Below, piece by piece: positions 34,813-45,754 of a stretch of DNA of 64,000 bases (position 1 is its first letter; each line of letters begins with the position of its first letter). Made by a program: the position numbers and the translations under genes. This DNA comes from Ranitomeya variabilis. Its lineage: Eukaryota; Chordata; Amphibia; Anura; Dendrobatidae. A model generated the notes under the pieces. That model saw only the letters and a program-made list of their open reading frames with translations, was not told where the DNA came from and made no database searches. The DNA lies in NCBI RefSeq assembly GCF_051348905.1, contig NW_027508062.1:1-64000 (forward strand), given 5' to 3'.

Positions 34813-37800
34813 TTAAATAATTAAGTTCCATTGGTCGACAAGCCATTTTCTGGAAATATGTACATTCTTCTTTTTGTCGATTAAATAATAGGTGTACATT
34901 TCATACAAACATAAATCTAAAACATCATTTAGTGATAAAACATCTTGTTTAAAAACAGCAATGTTTCGCGCTTTCCAGAGAGCCGACTTGGCGCAGCTCA
35001 CTATCTTCCAAGCCATTGTGCACTGATCCATTGTGGGGCATTCCATGAGTCCGTACAAAACTGTTTTATATGTTAAGTCCGTGAGGTCTGCCACTCTTCT
35101 CAGTAGAGGGAACAGTCTTTTCCAAAGATCCTTTGCAAAATTACATGTCCATAAAAGATGTTCTACCGTTTCCTCTTCCTGGCATCCGGCTCTTGGGCAG
35201 GTGGCTGACCTCACAAATCCTCTCCTGTATTGGAATGCCCGGCAAGGAAGACAGCAGTGCGTGCAGCTCCAAGCCAGATCTCTCTGTTCATTAAAAAGGG
35301 AAGAATCATTAATCTTTTTCCAGATAGATTTAGAGTCGTCATCATCATATCTGTCAACATTACATATTTCCTCACTTTTACGTATTTCTTTAATTAATTT
35401 CTTACTATTTTTTAATTCTTCTATTTTCTTAGTCCCTAAATTAAAATCAGATACTATTTTCCTTAAAATCTCGTAATGCTTCGGCAAATTAAAAGCATGG
35501 GGAACAGATATGTTAATTTTATACCATCCAAACTTTCTCATAAAAAAACCTGTATTAAAACGCATAAAAAAGGACCAATAGTGATTCTTAAAAAGGGCAT
35601 TAAAACAGTAAACGAATAGATGAATTAAAAGAAACCTATTTAAGTCTGGAAAGTCTTTACCGCCTTTTTCTTTTGGTTTCATCACAATTTCTCTTTTCAG
35701 CTTTTCCATTTTTGAGTTCCAAAAAAAAGTAAAACAGGTCTTGGTTATCTTTTTTAAAACATTAACAGGTGGGGGGAAAACCATGTTAAGATACAGTAAC
35801 AAAGGTAAAATCACCATCTTTAAAATTAAAACTTTACCCTCCATTGTGAGTTTCCTCATATTCCACATACATATTTTCGTATTTATTCTTTGTGTGACTA
35901 TTTCCCAACTATTGAAACCATCGTTATTTTCAGTGAATGGTATACCTAAAATGGTAATGGATTCAGACACATTAATGGGCACATCACGTAAAATCATCCC
36001 CCCAATACTTAAAATATTACACTTATTAAAATTAATTTTAAAACCAGAAGCTAAACAAAAGGATTGTATTTGACGGAGTGTGGTCACAAGTGAGGGCGCA
36101 TCTGTACATAAGACTGCCACGTCATCCATGTATCCCACAACCTTGGCCTCCAAACCACCGCCTCCTGGCAGAGGGACACCACATATTTGTTTATTTCGAC
36201 GTATTGCACATAACATTGGTTCCAGCGCACAGATAAAAAGCAGGGGGGACAGAGGACATCCCTGTTTCACCCCTGACCGTAAAAATACGTCTTGTGTCTT
36301 AAAACCGTTAACTAAAATCTTACTAGTACAATCCTTATAAAAAGCTTTAAGAGATAATAAAAAACCTTCTGGTATGCCTAATTTCTCTAAAACTTTAAAA
36401 AGATAAAAATGTGATACACGGTCAAAAGCTTTTTCAAAGTCAATAGATAAAATCGCCATTTTCCCTTTTCTATCTTTCACATCCTCAATACAGTCCTTTA
36501 TTAAATTCAGATTGTCCCATATACTGCGCCCCGGCACCCCACACACTTGATTAGAATGGATAACTTTGCTGATGACTTCTTTTAGACGATTTGCACATAT
36601 TTTAGCCATTATTTTGTAGTCGCAATTTAAAAGTGTGATTGGTCTCCAGTTTTCTAATTTTGACTTATCACCTTTTTTATATAGAAGGGAGACTTCACTT
36701 TGTTTCCAAGAATTCAGTAAAACCTTGTTATTAAAAACCTCGGTAAACAAATAAAACAAATCATCTTTTAAAACATCATAAAAGCATACATAAAATTCTA
36801 TTGGGATACCATCAGGACCAGGAACCTTTCCATTTTTAAAACTTTTAATAGTTTTTAAAATTTCTTGTTCTGTTAAAACTTGGGATAAAAACTCTTGGGA
36901 TGCGGGATCTAAACCAACTGAGATTTCTTGTAGTGAATCTTCCATTAATTTATTATCTATATTTTTCTCATTAAAAAGATTAGAGAAAAAATTCTCAACT
37001 TTACCCAGCATATTTTTTATATTATTCTCCCCATCTATATGGTCAATTATCACTTTTTCTTTTTTATTTTTTCTGAAAAAATATCTAGAACACTTTTCGT
37101 TTTCTTCTATATGCTGTACTCTGGAACGAAAAATTATCTCTTTTCCTTTTTGTTCTAGCCATTTTGAAATCTCTTTTTTTAGGTTTAAAATATCAAGTTG
37201 TACATCTATCCCATTGTCTCTGAGTTTAAATAATGTTTGTAGGCGGGTATTTAAAATCCTATAATCCTCATATTTTTCCTTGGCTTTACATATACTCTTT
37301 TTAATAAAAAAATCTTTTATTTTTACTTTCATTTTATCCCACCATACACTCATAGTCACATTTGGATTCTTCCTTTTTCTACATTTTCTATAAAACTCAA
37401 TAAAATCTGATAAAATCTGCGGATCAGTTAAAAGGGATACGTTCATTTTCCAGCTTTTCTTACCACATTTTTTGTTGTCATTAATTTTTATGGTAAAAGA
37501 TAAAAGCTTATGGTCGGAAAATATATTAGTTAAAACTTCACATTTTGCGGGTATTATTTTATCTGAACCAAAAATAAAATCAATTCTAGAGCTACAATTA
37601 GCATTACTCCAAGTGAAACCGGCGTCCTCTGGGCTGCCTCTATTACACTCTTTATATACATCTATCAATTTAGCGTCTTTTACTATATCATGCAGCATAC
37701 CTGAGGTTTTATCATAGTTTCTGCTTACAGAGCTGGCCCGCCGGTTTTCACCTTTTAAAATACAATTAAAATCTCCTGCTAAAATAAAAGGTTCAGAGTT

Positions 37801-38196
37801 ATTAATAAATAATGGTAAAAGATCAAGCATTTCGGCTCTTATATTTTTCTCTGGTGACCCATAAAAATTTAAAAACTGCCATCTAATACCATCAATAAAA
37901 GCTTTTACTAATAAAATACGACCTGGTATAACTTCCTGAATAAAATCAATTAAAACGTTCCCTTTAAAAAGTATGGCGACACCCGCTGATCCTGCAGCAT
38001 TAGATCCGGACCAGACAGATGGCCCACACTTCCATTCATCTTTATATTTTCGATAGGATATTTCATGTGAGATATTACATTCTTGTAGAAAAAAAACAGA
38101 TGCAGTAAAACATGTGAGAAAATTAAAAAGAGCAGTTCTCCTCATATTAGATTTTATGCCTCTCACGTTGAGGGAAATACCTTTAATTTCAGCCAT
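34813..38196 (-). CDS. ORF2: AP endonuclease / reverse transcriptase of the large element
   Basis: 1127 aa from a clear ATG at 38196. Residues 5 to about 238 form an AP-like endonuclease: LNVRG (9-13), QE with Glu39, GDFN (141-144, Asp142 and Asn144), SRIDFIF (203-209) and SDH (227-229), which covers the expected catalytic residues. The reverse transcriptase spans about 455-800: GKVPGPDGIP (456-465), ENWRPITLLN (515-524), motif A with Asp586 in LSIDFEKAFD, motif B SGVKQGCPLSPL (641-652), motif C YMDD (689-692) and motif D around 720-726. Near the C terminus is CX4CX7HX4C (C1000, C1005, H1013, C1018), typical of the L1/Tx1 group. No RNase H domain is seen. Family role: the endonuclease nicks the U2 gene and the RT copies the element RNA from that nick. 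The start is in a different frame from ORF1. Confidence 0.95.
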   Translation of the reverse strand: MAEIKGISLNVRGIKSNMRRTALFNFLTCFTASVFFLQECNISHEISYRKYKDEWKCGPSVWSGSNAAGSAGVAILFKGNVLIDFIQEVIPGRILLVKAFIDGIRWQFLNFYGSPEKNIRAEMLDLLPLFINNSEPFILAGDFNCILKGENRRASSVSRNYDKTSGMLHDIVKDAKLIDVYKECNRGSPEDAGFTWSNANCSSRIDFIFGSDKIIPAKCEVLTNIFSDHKLLSFTIKINDNKKCGKKSWKMNVSLLTDPQILSDFIEFYRKCRKRKNPNVTMSVWWDKMKVKIKDFFIKKSICKAKEKYEDYRILNTRLQTLFKLRDNGIDVQLDILNLKKEISKWLEQKGKEIIFRSRVQHIEENEKCSRYFFRKNKKEKVIIDHIDGENNIKNMLGKVENFFSNLFNEKNIDNKLMEDSLQEISVGLDPASQEFLSQVLTEQEILKTIKSFKNGKVPGPDGIPIEFYVCFYDVLKDDLFYLFTEVFNNKVLLNSWKQSEVSLLYKKGDKSKLENWRPITLLNCDYKIMAKICANRLKEVISKVIHSNQVCGVPGRSIWDNLNLIKDCIEDVKDRKGKMAILSIDFEKAFDRVSHFYLFKVLEKLGIPEGFLLSLKAFYKDCTSKILVNGFKTQDVFLRSGVKQGCPLSPLLFICALEPMLCAIRRNKQICGVPLPGGGGLEAKVVGYMDDVAVLCTDAPSLVTTLRQIQSFCLASGFKINFNKCNILSIGGMILRDVPINVSESITILGIPFTENNDGFNSWEIVTQRINTKICMWNMRKLTMEGKVLILKMVILPLLLYLNMVFPPPVNVLKKITKTCFTFFWNSKMEKLKREIVMKPKEKGGKDFPDLNRFLLIHLFVYCFNALFKNHYWSFFMRFNTGFFMRKFGWYKINISVPHAFNLPKHYEILRKIVSDFNLGTKKIEELKNSKKLIKEIRKSEEICNVDRYDDDDSKSIWKKINDSSLFNEQRDLAWSCTHCCLPCRAFQYRRGFVRSATCPRAGCQEEETVEHLLWTCNFAKDLWKRLFPLLRRVADLTDLTYKTVLYGLMECPTMDQCTMAWKIVSCAKSALWKARNIAVFKQDVLSLNDVLDLCLYEMYTYYLIDKKKNVHISRKWLVDQWNLII

Positions 38197-38263
38197 CAGT
38201 AGGAAGTGAAAGTTTTACTTAGGCTACTAAGAGCAAACGGATTTACCTGTCCGAGGAACCTGA
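38197..38263 (-). other. ORF1-ORF2 intergenic gap of the large element
   Basis: 67 nt between the ORF1 stop and the ORF2 ATG; the two frames differ. ORF2 would need reinitiation or internal entry, as proposed for other two-ORF LINEs. Confidence 0.85.
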
Positions 38264-39733
38264 TCAGACCACTGGGCTTGCGCCCCCCTCCTCTCCTGAT
38301 GGCACCGTTACGAGAGACTCCGTGGAGGAGGAAAGATTACCATTTTTGTATAAACCCGACGCTATGTGGGCATAGCTCGGAAGAGGGCTGCTTGGCAGGA
38401 CCCGCTGGGTCTCCATTGGCTGTCCATTTAAATCCTCATCAGGTGGGTCCCCGAGGGGTTCCGCCGCTCCCGTTTGACCTGTAGAAGGTCGTTCTATAGG
38501 AGGAGGTTGCGCACAAGGCAGAGCCTCCGACTCTTCAGAGGCAGCAAGATCCCGGTCTCCACCTGTTACAGCAGAGACCGAAACCCCTGAGGGTCCAGTG
38601 TCCACCTCCTTTTCAAAGGATGTGTCCATCTGTTCTCCTTCTGCTGCCTCCTCCGAATCACCCTTTTTTTTCTTTTTCTTAGAACCCACCTTTATCCACT
38701 CAGCGCCCTCAGCCTTAGGAGACCCAGACTGGGCATGGGCCCCGGCGCCGACCCCTTGCCGGTCCCTTTTGGTCTTACCAGTAATGCCCTTCTGCTCCAT
38801 CTTAGCCCTGCTTTTAGACTCCCTCTGGTCCAGCAACCAGGTTTTGGGATTTGGCACGTCACCTGTCATTGACTCTGGAGACATCTCACTATTTGGTACG
38901 CCCTTATTGTCTCCAGAGGCTCCAGGTTGTTGTTCCTCCTCCTGAGGGGTGGTCTGATCTTTTGTACCTTGTTCGGACGTCTTGGACTTTCCCTTCTGCT
39001 CATCTTCCCGGAATCTGTGAGGACAAGAAAAATAAAAATGACCTGGAGTCTGGCAAAAATTACATTTCTTTTCCTTAGGGCATTCTCTTGTCTCATGCTC
39101 TTCACTGGCACAATTTCTACATGATACATTACAGTTTTCTTTTGAATGACCATATCGCCCACAATTCCTACAAAATGCCGGCATCCCAGAAAAAAAAAAA
39201 TCCCCATTTGTTTGTCCAATTTTGAAACGGGCAGGGGGGAGCCGTATACCACCTGGTGTGTTTGTATCTCTTATACCCTTCACAAGAAATTTCCACTTAG
39301 ATGTCCATATGTTAAATTCATTGAGTATTTTCCCCATACATTTCACACTTTTAAAATACATTGCTAGAAATGACATGATTTCTGGAGCCGAAACAAAGGG
39401 CGAAAATACTTTGACTATAACCAGTCTTACCTCATCCAGGACGTGCTCAGCGATTTGTATCCCTTTCAAAACAGGGCTATTTTCAACTTTTTTAATCTTT
39501 TCTATAACATCTCTGAAAATACCTTCTCCGGTGAATGTGATGTCATAGTCACCTCTTCTGGGATAGTCCTGGATGGACAAAATTTCGTTCCTCTGCACGC
39601 CAAGAAGATTCCTGAGCACGTCCTGGACTACATACCCTAATTTCCTCATATCCGAGCCGCCCGCCGTGAAGTGAACTCGGATAGAGTTTTTGAGCCTCGC
39701 ATAGAGAGGCACTAGGTTAGGGTCAACCTCCAT
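38264..39733 (-). CDS. ORF1 (gag-like, three CCHC zinc knuckles) of the large element
   Basis: 489 aa from the ATG at 39733. The open frame continues upstream to a GTG at 39823 without another ATG, so the shorter protein is preferred; its ME start also aligns with that of the small element. An N-terminal core with ILSIQDYPRRG (residues 51-61) is followed by LPPARFKIG (165-173) and three CX2CX4HX4C knuckles at about 188-201, 205-218 and 224-237. The remaining 250 residues are low-complexity and rich in E, G, S, P and Q. A run of six lysines (352-357) could be a nuclear localisation signal. Family role: RNA binding and chaperoning in the retrotransposition particle. No break is seen. Confidence 0.9.
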   Translation of the reverse strand: MEVDPNLVPLYARLKNSIRVHFTAGGSDMRKLGYVVQDVLRNLLGVQRNEILSIQDYPRRGDYDITFTGEGIFRDVIEKIKKVENSPVLKGIQIAEHVLDEVRLVIVKVFSPFVSAPEIMSFLAMYFKSVKCMGKILNEFNIWTSKWKFLVKGIRDTNTPGGIRLPPARFKIGQTNGDFFFSGMPAFCRNCGRYGHSKENCNVSCRNCASEEHETRECPKEKKCNFCQTPGHFYFSCPHRFREDEQKGKSKTSEQGTKDQTTPQEEEQQPGASGDNKGVPNSEMSPESMTGDVPNPKTWLLDQRESKSRAKMEQKGITGKTKRDRQGVGAGAHAQSGSPKAEGAEWIKVGSKKKKKKGDSEEAAEGEQMDTSFEKEVDTGPSGVSVSAVTGGDRDLAASEESEALPCAQPPPIERPSTGQTGAAEPLGDPPDEDLNGQPMETQRVLPSSPLPSYAHIASGLYKNGNLSSSTESLVTVPSGEEGGASPVV

Positions 39734-39832
39734 GGAAAACGCAACAAGGTTGCAAATTGCAGTCGCTTGCAATCTGCGCTCCCAGTGTTCTGCACGGAAA
39801 ACACCTGGAAGCTGGGGGATCACAACTCGTTA

Positions 39833-39925
39833 CCCTGGGACTAAGCCCTCTCCCTAATAGCAACAAGCAGGTCAGGTCCACCGAAGTGGACGATCCTGCC
39901 AGGCCAAGGAGAGGGGTACCCGAGT
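39833..39925 (-). other. folded RNA domain in 5' UTR of the large element
   Basis: Counterpart of the fold at 19547-19645. In the RNA, CCCTCTCC (39908-39915) pairs perfectly with GGAGAGGG (39846-39853). Inside lies a hairpin GTCCAC-TTCG-GTGGAC (39876-39891) capped by a cUUCGg tetraloop, the most stable common tetraloop. It is lengthened by GCAGG/CCTGC across a small internal loop. The outer helix of the small element is reduced here to GGG/CCC plus weak pairs. The unpaired TTGGCCTG and TGCTATT are shared with the small element. Confidence 0.6.
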
Positions 39926-39953
39926 GCCCTTCAACTACGATCTCATGCAAAAA

Positions 39954-39988
39954 TACACTTGATCTTAGCCAAAAGGCCGAGAAGCGAT
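39954..39988 (-). pseudogene. RNU2: U2 snRNA copy 29, 5' part (nt 1-35)
   Basis: The first 35 nt of U2. Nucleotides 36-37 (GT of GTAGTA) are absent from both flanks, so they were lost on insertion. The upstream promoter region is unchanged. Confidence 0.93.
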
Positions 39989-40701
39989 ACCGAAGCCGCT
40001 GCGCCCCGTGGGCCGCACCAAGGCCTACCACCAATACCCATTGTGGAGACAGAGCAAAAGATTGCCGCAGGGAGGACATTTTCAGAAACTCTGGAGGGAG
40101 GCCTTCTCAATGACAGTTCTGCTGTCAATGACAGTTCTGCTGTGTATGTGTGTCTGTGTGTGAGAGACGGAGAGTGTGTGTGTCTGTCTGTCTGTCTGTC
40201 TGTGTGTGAGTGTTTGTTCAAGCTGTGCACGACGCGTTTTGAATCTGCATAACTCCGCCTACTTTGACCACACCCTCCAGCCAGCCCCATTGTGACAGCA
40301 CATGAATGTTCCGTGCTAAGATTCTATCTACTGCAGGCAGCGCACCTGGTTGGTGAAAAGCATTAGAATGCTCACACACACACAGGTGTAGATGGACAAG
40401 ACAAGCCTATTCAAGATCAGCACAGGCACCATTTTTACTTACTTTTTTTCTTTTAAAAATGCATATAATACAACGCATTGAAAAACCGGTGGTCCACAAG
40501 AGGGAGACAATGTTTCAAAAAAGAATTCCTGCGGTCAGAAATGCAGTATGTATGGCAGAACTACTCATTGAATGCTTCAATTTAAATAGCAAGTGCTGAC
40601 AGACAGCAGGGGCCTAGTTTGGTAGCCGACACAGTATATTTGCAACACTGTAAGAAAGGCCTAAATCTTAACACACCTGTTGCAGCAACCAGTAAAGACA
40701 A

Positions 40702-40733
<32 letters not shown>

Positions 40734-40947
40734 CATATTGAATGCAATGCAATGTTTGACAGACATAGGTGAAAGCAAGGCCAGGCAAGGCGCAGAAAAT
40801 GTTGCAATTGGCCAGGAGAAATCAAACAAAATGCTACACTTGGCCTGAGAAAAGTGCTTCTTTGACCCTGAAATCAATTCCCATAAAGGGTTAAAAGACA
40901 ACTCGCGCTGATTTCAATTCAATCTGTTTTTAGAAACTGGATCAGAG

Positions 40948-41138
40948 AAGGAGTGCACTGGTCCCGGAGATACTGCAATAACGGGTCAATGCGTGGAGTG
41001 GACAGAGCAAGCTCTTCTTCCATCTCCCTGTTCCAAAAATCCATTTAATATATGGTCCCCAAATAGGGGACGTATCAGATATTAAACTGATAAGAACAGA
41101 TACTACACTTGATCTTAGCCAAAAGGCCGAGAAGCGAT
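40948..41138 (-). ncRNA. RNU2: U2 snRNA, copy 30
   Basis: Same as copy 1. Its 3' spacer, next to the large insertion, has seven TTGA repeats. Confidence 0.95.
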
Positions 41139-41851
41139 ACCGAAGCCGCTGCGCCCCGTGGGCCGCACCAAGGCCTACCACCAATACCCATTGTGGAGAC
41201 AGAGCAAAAGATTGCCGCAGGGAGGACATTTTCAGAAACTCTGGAGGGAGGCCTTCTCAATGACAGTTCTGCTGTCAATGACAGTTCTGCTGTGTATGTG
41301 TGTCTGTGTGTGAGAGACGGAGAGTGTGTGTGTCTGTCTGTCTGTCTGTCTGTGTGTGAGTGTTTGTTCAAGCTGTGCACGACGCGTTTTGAATCTGCAT
41401 AACTCCGCCTACTTTGACCACACCCTCCAGCCAGCCCCATTGTGACAGCACATGAATGTTCCGTGCTAAGATTCTATCTACTGCAGGCAGCGCACCTGGT
41501 TGGTGAAAAGCATTAGAATGCTCACACACACACAGGTGTAGATGGACAAGACAAGCCTATTCAAGATCAGCACAGGCACCATTTTTACTTACTTTTTTTC
41601 TTTTAAAAATGCATATAATACAACGCATTGAAAAACCGGTGGTCCACAAGAGGGAGACAATGTTTCAAAAAAGAATTCCTGCGGTCAGAAATGCAGTATG
41701 TATGGCAGAACTACTCATTGAATGCTTCAATTTAAATAGCAAGTGCTGACAGACAGCAGGGGCCTAGTTTGGTAGCCGACACAGTATATTTGCAACACTG
41801 TAAGAAAGGCCTAAATCTTAACACACCTGTTGCAGCAACCAGTAAAGACAA

Positions 41852-41887
<36 letters not shown>

Positions 41888-42101
41888 CATATTGAATGCA
41901 ATGCAATGTTTGACAGACATAGGTGAAAGCAAGGCCAGGCAAGGCGCAGAAAATGTTGCAATTGGCCAGGAGAAATCAAACAAAATGCTACACTTGGCCT
42001 GAGAAAAGTGCTTCTTTGACCCTGAAATCAATTCCCATAAAGGGTTAAAAGACAACTCGCGCTGATTTCAATTCAATCTGTTTTTAGAAACTGGATCAGA
42101 G

Positions 42102-42292
42102 AAGGAGTGCACTGGTCCCGGAGATACTGCAATAACGGGTCAATGCGTGGAGTGGACAGAGCAAGCTCTTCTTCCATCTCCCTGTTCCAAAAATCCATTT
42201 AATATATGGTCCCCAAATAGGGGACGTATCAGATATTAAACTGATAAGAACAGATACTACACTTGATCTTAGCCAAAAGGCCGAGAAGCGAT
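42102..42292 (-). ncRNA. RNU2: U2 snRNA, copy 31
   Basis: Same as copy 1, with standard flanks. Confidence 0.95.
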
Positions 42293-43005
42293 ACCGAAGC
42301 CGCTGCGCCCCGTGGGCCGCACCAAGGCCTACCACCAATACCCATTGTGGAGACAGAGCAAAAGATTGCCGCAGGGAGGACATTTTCAGAAACTCTGGAG
42401 GGAGGCCTTCTCAATGACAGTTCTGCTGTCAATGACAGTTCTGCTGTGTATGTGTGTCTGTGTGTGAGAGACGGAGAGTGTGTGTGTCTGTCTGTCTGTC
42501 TGTCTGTGTGTGAGTGTTTGTTCAAGCTGTGCACGACGCGTTTTGAATCTGCATAACTCCGCCTACTTTGACCACACCCTCCAGCCAGCCCCATTGTGAC
42601 AGCACATGAATGTTCCGTGCTAAGATTCTATCTACTGCAGGCAGCGCACCTGGTTGGTGAAAAGCATTAGAATGCTCACACACACACAGGTGTAGATGGA
42701 CAAGACAAGCCTATTCAAGATCAGCACAGGCACCATTTTTACTTACTTTTTTTCTTTTAAAAATGCATATAATACAACGCATTGAAAAACCGGTGGTCCA
42801 CAAGAGGGAGACAATGTTTCAAAAAAGAATTCCTGCGGTCAGAAATGCAGTATGTATGGCAGAACTACTCATTGAATGCTTCAATTTAAATAGCAAGTGC
42901 TGACAGACAGCAGGGGCCTAGTTTGGTAGCCGACACAGTATATTTGCAACACTGTAAGAAAGGCCTAAATCTTAACACACCTGTTGCAGCAACCAGTAAA
43001 GACAA

Positions 43006-43041
<36 letters not shown>

Positions 43042-43255
43042 CATATTGAATGCAATGCAATGTTTGACAGACATAGGTGAAAGCAAGGCCAGGCAAGGCG
43101 CAGAAAATGTTGCAATTGGCCAGGAGAAATCAAACAAAATGCTACACTTGGCCTGAGAAAAGTGCTTCTTTGACCCTGAAATCAATTCCCATAAAGGGTT
43201 AAAAGACAACTCGCGCTGATTTCAATTCAATCTGTTTTTAGAAACTGGATCAGAG

Positions 43256-43446
43256 AAGGAGTGCACTGGTCCCGGAGATACTGCAATAACGGGTCAATGC
43301 GTGGAGTGGACAGAGCAAGCTCTTCTTCCATCTCCCTGTTCCAAAAATCCATTTAATATATGGTCCCCAAATAGGGGACGTATCAGATATTAAACTGATA
43401 AGAACAGATACTACACTTGATCTTAGCCAAAAGGCCGAGAAGCGAT
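43256..43446 (-). ncRNA. RNU2: U2 snRNA, copy 32
   Basis: Same as copy 1, with standard flanks. Confidence 0.95.
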
Positions 43447-44159
43447 ACCGAAGCCGCTGCGCCCCGTGGGCCGCACCAAGGCCTACCACCAATACCCATT
43501 GTGGAGACAGAGCAAAAGATTGCCGCAGGGAGGACATTTTCAGAAACTCTGGAGGGAGGCCTTCTCAATGACAGTTCTGCTGTCAATGACAGTTCTGCTG
43601 TGTATGTGTGTCTGTGTGTGAGAGACGGAGAGTGTGTGTGTCTGTCTGTCTGTCTGTCTGTGTGTGAGTGTTTGTTCAAGCTGTGCACGACGCGTTTTGA
43701 ATCTGCATAACTCCGCCTACTTTGACCACACCCTCCAGCCAGCCCCATTGTGACAGCACATGAATGTTCCGTGCTAAGATTCTATCTACTGCAGGCAGCG
43801 CACCTGGTTGGTGAAAAGCATTAGAATGCTCACACACACACAGGTGTAGATGGACAAGACAAGCCTATTCAAGATCAGCACAGGCACCATTTTTACTTAC
43901 TTTTTTTCTTTTAAAAATGCATATAATACAACGCATTGAAAAACCGGTGGTCCACAAGAGGGAGACAATGTTTCAAAAAAGAATTCCTGCGGTCAGAAAT
44001 GCAGTATGTATGGCAGAACTACTCATTGAATGCTTCAATTTAAATAGCAAGTGCTGACAGACAGCAGGGGCCTAGTTTGGTAGCCGACACAGTATATTTG
44101 CAACACTGTAAGAAAGGCCTAAATCTTAACACACCTGTTGCAGCAACCAGTAAAGACAA

Positions 44160-44195
<36 letters not shown>

Positions 44196-44409
44196 CATAT
44201 TGAATGCAATGCAATGTTTGACAGACATAGGTGAAAGCAAGGCCAGGCAAGGCGCAGAAAATGTTGCAATTGGCCAGGAGAAATCAAACAAAATGCTACA
44301 CTTGGCCTGAGAAAAGTGCTTCTTTGACCCTGAAATCAATTCCCATAAAGGGTTAAAAGACAACTCGCGCTGATTTCAATTCAATCTGTTTTTAGAAACT
44401 GGATCAGAG

Positions 44410-44600
44410 AAGGAGTGCACTGGTCCCGGAGATACTGCAATAACGGGTCAATGCGTGGAGTGGACAGAGCAAGCTCTTCTTCCATCTCCCTGTTCCAAAA
44501 ATCCATTTAATATATGGTCCCCAAATAGGGGACGTATCAGATATTAAACTGATAAGAACAGATACTACACTTGATCTTAGCCAAAAGGCCGAGAAGCGAT
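44410..44600 (-). ncRNA. RNU2: U2 snRNA, copy 33
   Basis: Same as copy 1, with standard flanks. Confidence 0.95.
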
Positions 44601-45313
44601 ACCGAAGCCGCTGCGCCCCGTGGGCCGCACCAAGGCCTACCACCAATACCCATTGTGGAGACAGAGCAAAAGATTGCCGCAGGGAGGACATTTTCAGAAA
44701 CTCTGGAGGGAGGCCTTCTCAATGACAGTTCTGCTGTCAATGACAGTTCTGCTGTGTATGTGTGTCTGTGTGTGAGAGACGGAGAGTGTGTGTGTCTGTC
44801 TGTCTGTCTGTCTGTGTGTGAGTGTTTGTTCAAGCTGTGCACGACGCGTTTTGAATCTGCATAACTCCGCCTACTTTGACCACACCCTCCAGCCAGCCCC
44901 ATTGTGACAGCACATGAATGTTCCGTGCTAAGATTCTATCTACTGCAGGCAGCGCACCTGGTTGGTGAAAAGCATTAGAATGCTCACACACACACAGGTG
45001 TAGATGGACAAGACAAGCCTATTCAAGATCAGCACAGGCACCATTTTTACTTACTTTTTTTCTTTTAAAAATGCATATAATACAACGCATTGAAAAACCG
45101 GTGGTCCACAAGAGGGAGACAATGTTTCAAAAAAGAATTCCTGCGGTCAGAAATGCAGTATGTATGGCAGAACTACTCATTGAATGCTTCAATTTAAATA
45201 GCAAGTGCTGACAGACAGCAGGGGCCTAGTTTGGTAGCCGACACAGTATATTTGCAACACTGTAAGAAAGGCCTAAATCTTAACACACCTGTTGCAGCAA
45301 CCAGTAAAGACAA

Positions 45314-45349
<36 letters not shown>

Positions 45350-45563
45350 CATATTGAATGCAATGCAATGTTTGACAGACATAGGTGAAAGCAAGGCCAG
45401 GCAAGGCGCAGAAAATGTTGCAATTGGCCAGGAGAAATCAAACAAAATGCTACACTTGGCCTGAGAAAAGTGCTTCTTTGACCCTGAAATCAATTCCCAT
45501 AAAGGGTTAAAAGACAACTCGCGCTGATTTCAATTCAATCTGTTTTTAGAAACTGGATCAGAG

Positions 45564-45754
45564 AAGGAGTGCACTGGTCCCGGAGATACTGCAATAACGG
45601 GTCAATGCGTGGAGTGGACAGAGCAAGCTCTTCTTCCATCTCCCTGTTCCAAAAATCCATTTAATATATGGTCCCCAAATAGGGGACGTATCAGATATTA
45701 AACTGATAAGAACAGATACTACACTTGATCTTAGCCAAAAGGCCGAGAAGCGAT
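45564..45754 (-). ncRNA. RNU2: U2 snRNA, copy 34
   Basis: Same as copy 1, with standard flanks. Confidence 0.95.

Larger units (their letters stand above)
34684..39953 (-). mobile_element. full-length Keno-type non-LTR retrotransposon in U2
   Basis: A 5270-bp LINE inserted in U2 copy 29, sense to U2. Order from its 5' end: 220-nt 5' UTR, ORF1 (gag-like, three CCHC knuckles), 67-nt gap, ORF2 (AP endonuclease, reverse transcriptase, C-terminal CCHC), about 120-nt 3' UTR and a 10-nt A tail. The 3' junction is U2 nt 37/38. At the 5' junction the U2 flank ends at nt 35, so nt 36-37 are missing; there is no target-site duplication. Both frames are open and all catalytic motifs are present, so it looks complete and possibly active. 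Target (U2), two-ORF layout and an APE rather than a restriction-like endonuclease fit Keno of the Tx1 clade and argue against Utopia, the other known U2-specific group. Confidence 0.92.

Noticed and set aside
39734-39823. N-terminal extension of ORF1 in the large element
   Set aside because: The extension starts with GTG and has no ATG. The start at 39733 aligns with ORF1 of the small element, so this part is better read as 5' UTR.
34684-39953. Utopia, the other U2-specific non-LTR group
   Set aside because: Utopia belongs to the restriction-like-endonuclease group with a single ORF. This element has two ORFs and an N-terminal AP endonuclease.
39833-39953. HDV-like self-cleaving ribozyme at the 5' end, as in R2
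   Set aside because: The helices found are nested, not a double pseudoknot, and I could not place P1 at the 5' end or a conserved catalytic C. A descriptor-based search (for example RNABOB) would be needed to exclude it fully.
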